Assembly (NCBI GenBank): GCA_002711965.1
Contig: PASM01000002.1
Span: forward strand, 21,147-36,692
Direction of reading: 5' to 3'
DNA length: 15,546 nt
Source of the DNA: Chloroflexota bacterium
GTDB lineage: Bacteria; Chloroflexota; Dehalococcoidia; UBA1151; TMED-70
Part shown: piece by piece, positions 15,361 through 15,546 of the stretch
How positions within the stretch are numbered: position 1 is the stretch's first letter
Layout: each line of letters begins with the position of its first letter
Made by a program: the position numbers and the translations under genes
The notes under the pieces: generated by a model
What the model was told of the DNA's origin: nothing
The model's database searches: none
What the model saw: only the letters and a program-made list of their open reading frames with translations

Positions 15361-15389
15361 ATTATCTTTATATAGTGAGTTTATTTCAA
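15361..15389 (-). promoter_or_regulatory. Near-consensus promoter for the enolase-dehydrogenase operon
   Basis: On the minus strand TTGAAA (15384-15389) and GATAAT (15361-15366) are separated by exactly 17 bases, each one base from consensus. Transcription would begin near 15354, giving a leader of about 40 bases with GGAG five bases before the ATG at 15313. It lies downstream of the tRNA on the same strand and lets the operon be expressed independently of it. Confidence 0.65.
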
Positions 15390-15455
15390 AATCTTTGAAT
15401 AAATAGATAAATTATATGAAGTTTTTCATTCTTAATTAGTTTTTAGATTATTTAT

Positions 15456-15532
15456 TGGTACCCCGTACGAGATTCGAACTCGTGATCTCCGCCTTGAGAG
15501 GGCGGCGTGTTAGGCCACTACACCAACGGGGC
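15456..15532 (-). tRNA. trnE: tRNA-Glu (anticodon CUC), CCA encoded
   Basis: The minus strand folds as a full tRNA. The acceptor is GCCCCGT with ACGGGGT, and the D stem GTGT with ACAC. The anticodon stem CCGCC/GGCGG encloses the loop CTCTCAA (anticodon CUC), and a five-base variable loop follows. The T stem ACGAG/CTCGT encloses TTCGAAT. Discriminator A is followed by genomic CCA at 15456-15458. The first acceptor pair is a G-U wobble (G1, U72), which is uncommon. It reads GAG codons; a UUC-anticodon tRNA-Glu would be expected elsewhere. Confidence 0.95.
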
Positions 15533-15536
15533 TTCT

Positions 15537-15546
15537 TGGCTGCCCA
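15537..15546 (-). tRNA. 3' end of an upstream tRNA, probably tRNA-Gln (partial at right edge)
   Basis: The last ten bases read TGGGCAGCCA on the minus strand: six bases of acceptor 3' strand, discriminator G and CCA. Only four bases (AGAA) separate it from the first base of tRNA-Glu. A G discriminator with A72 fits bacterial tRNA-Gln, and tandem tRNA-Gln/tRNA-Glu pairs are common. The call rests on ten bases only. Confidence 0.5.

Noticed and set aside
15418..15431. Small hairpin ATGAA/TTCAT downstream of tRNA-Glu as a terminator
   Set aside because: Only five AT-rich pairs with a short loop and no T run after it, so it is too weak to call.

Overview
This is an AT-rich (about 30% GC by eye), gene-dense bacterial window. 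Intergenic gaps are short, genes often overlap by 1-8 nt, and no gene-free stretch exceeds 300 bases. Most genes encode carbohydrate-acid and lactone enzymes from large paralogous families: two enolase-superfamily dehydratases, a COG3618-type lactonase, an HpaI-type aldolase, an RraA-type aldolase, SDR and zinc MDR dehydrogenases, and a class III aminotransferase. Low GC with many enolase-superfamily and dehydrogenase genes recalls small-genome marine lineages such as SAR202 Chloroflexota. That placement is inference from gene content only. No rRNA, insertion sequence, phage gene or CRISPR array was seen.

Layout, left to right. (1) 1-75: the last codons of a plus-strand gene cut by the window edge, then a minus-strand DinB/DUF664-like protein (72-587). 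(2) 651-2128, minus: an intact extended SDR (NAD-dependent epimerase-like) and, upstream with an ATGA overlap, a divergent SDR-like partner without the cofactor and catalytic motifs. (3) 2202-4844, plus: an RraA-family protein, then a galactonate-dehydratase-like enolase-superfamily enzyme with its own promoter, followed closely by a histidine-rich P-loop-like protein without the Walker lysine. (4) 4851-8509, minus: a tight four-gene operon of lactonase, HpaI-like aldolase, ABC ATPase and ABC-2 permease. (5) 8601-12599, plus: a MATE exporter, then aminotransferase, SDR and methylguanine-DNA methyltransferase genes, the last three overlapping. (6) 12677-12967, plus: a small unrecognised protein behind a promoter with a dyad. 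(7) 12971-15313, minus: a second enolase-superfamily enzyme with a long N-terminal insertion, plus a zinc alcohol/polyol dehydrogenase, behind a near-consensus promoter. (8) 15456-15546, minus: tRNA-Glu(CUC) with encoded CCA, preceded by what looks like the 3' end of a second tRNA, probably tRNA-Gln.

Read together, the genes supply the steps of a non-phosphorylative sugar-acid route like those known for L-fucose and L-rhamnose: dehydrogenase (MDR or SDR) to lactone, lactonase to sugar acid, enolase-superfamily dehydratase to 2-keto-3-deoxy acid, and HpaI-type retro-aldol cleavage to pyruvate plus an aldehyde. They lie in several transcription units of both orientations, so they may serve more than one substrate. 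No substrate can be read from the sequence. The most unusual items are the Walker-lysine-less P-loop protein next to a dehydratase, the insertion in the second enolase-family enzyme, the degenerate SDR partner, and the ABC exporter co-transcribed with catabolic enzymes.
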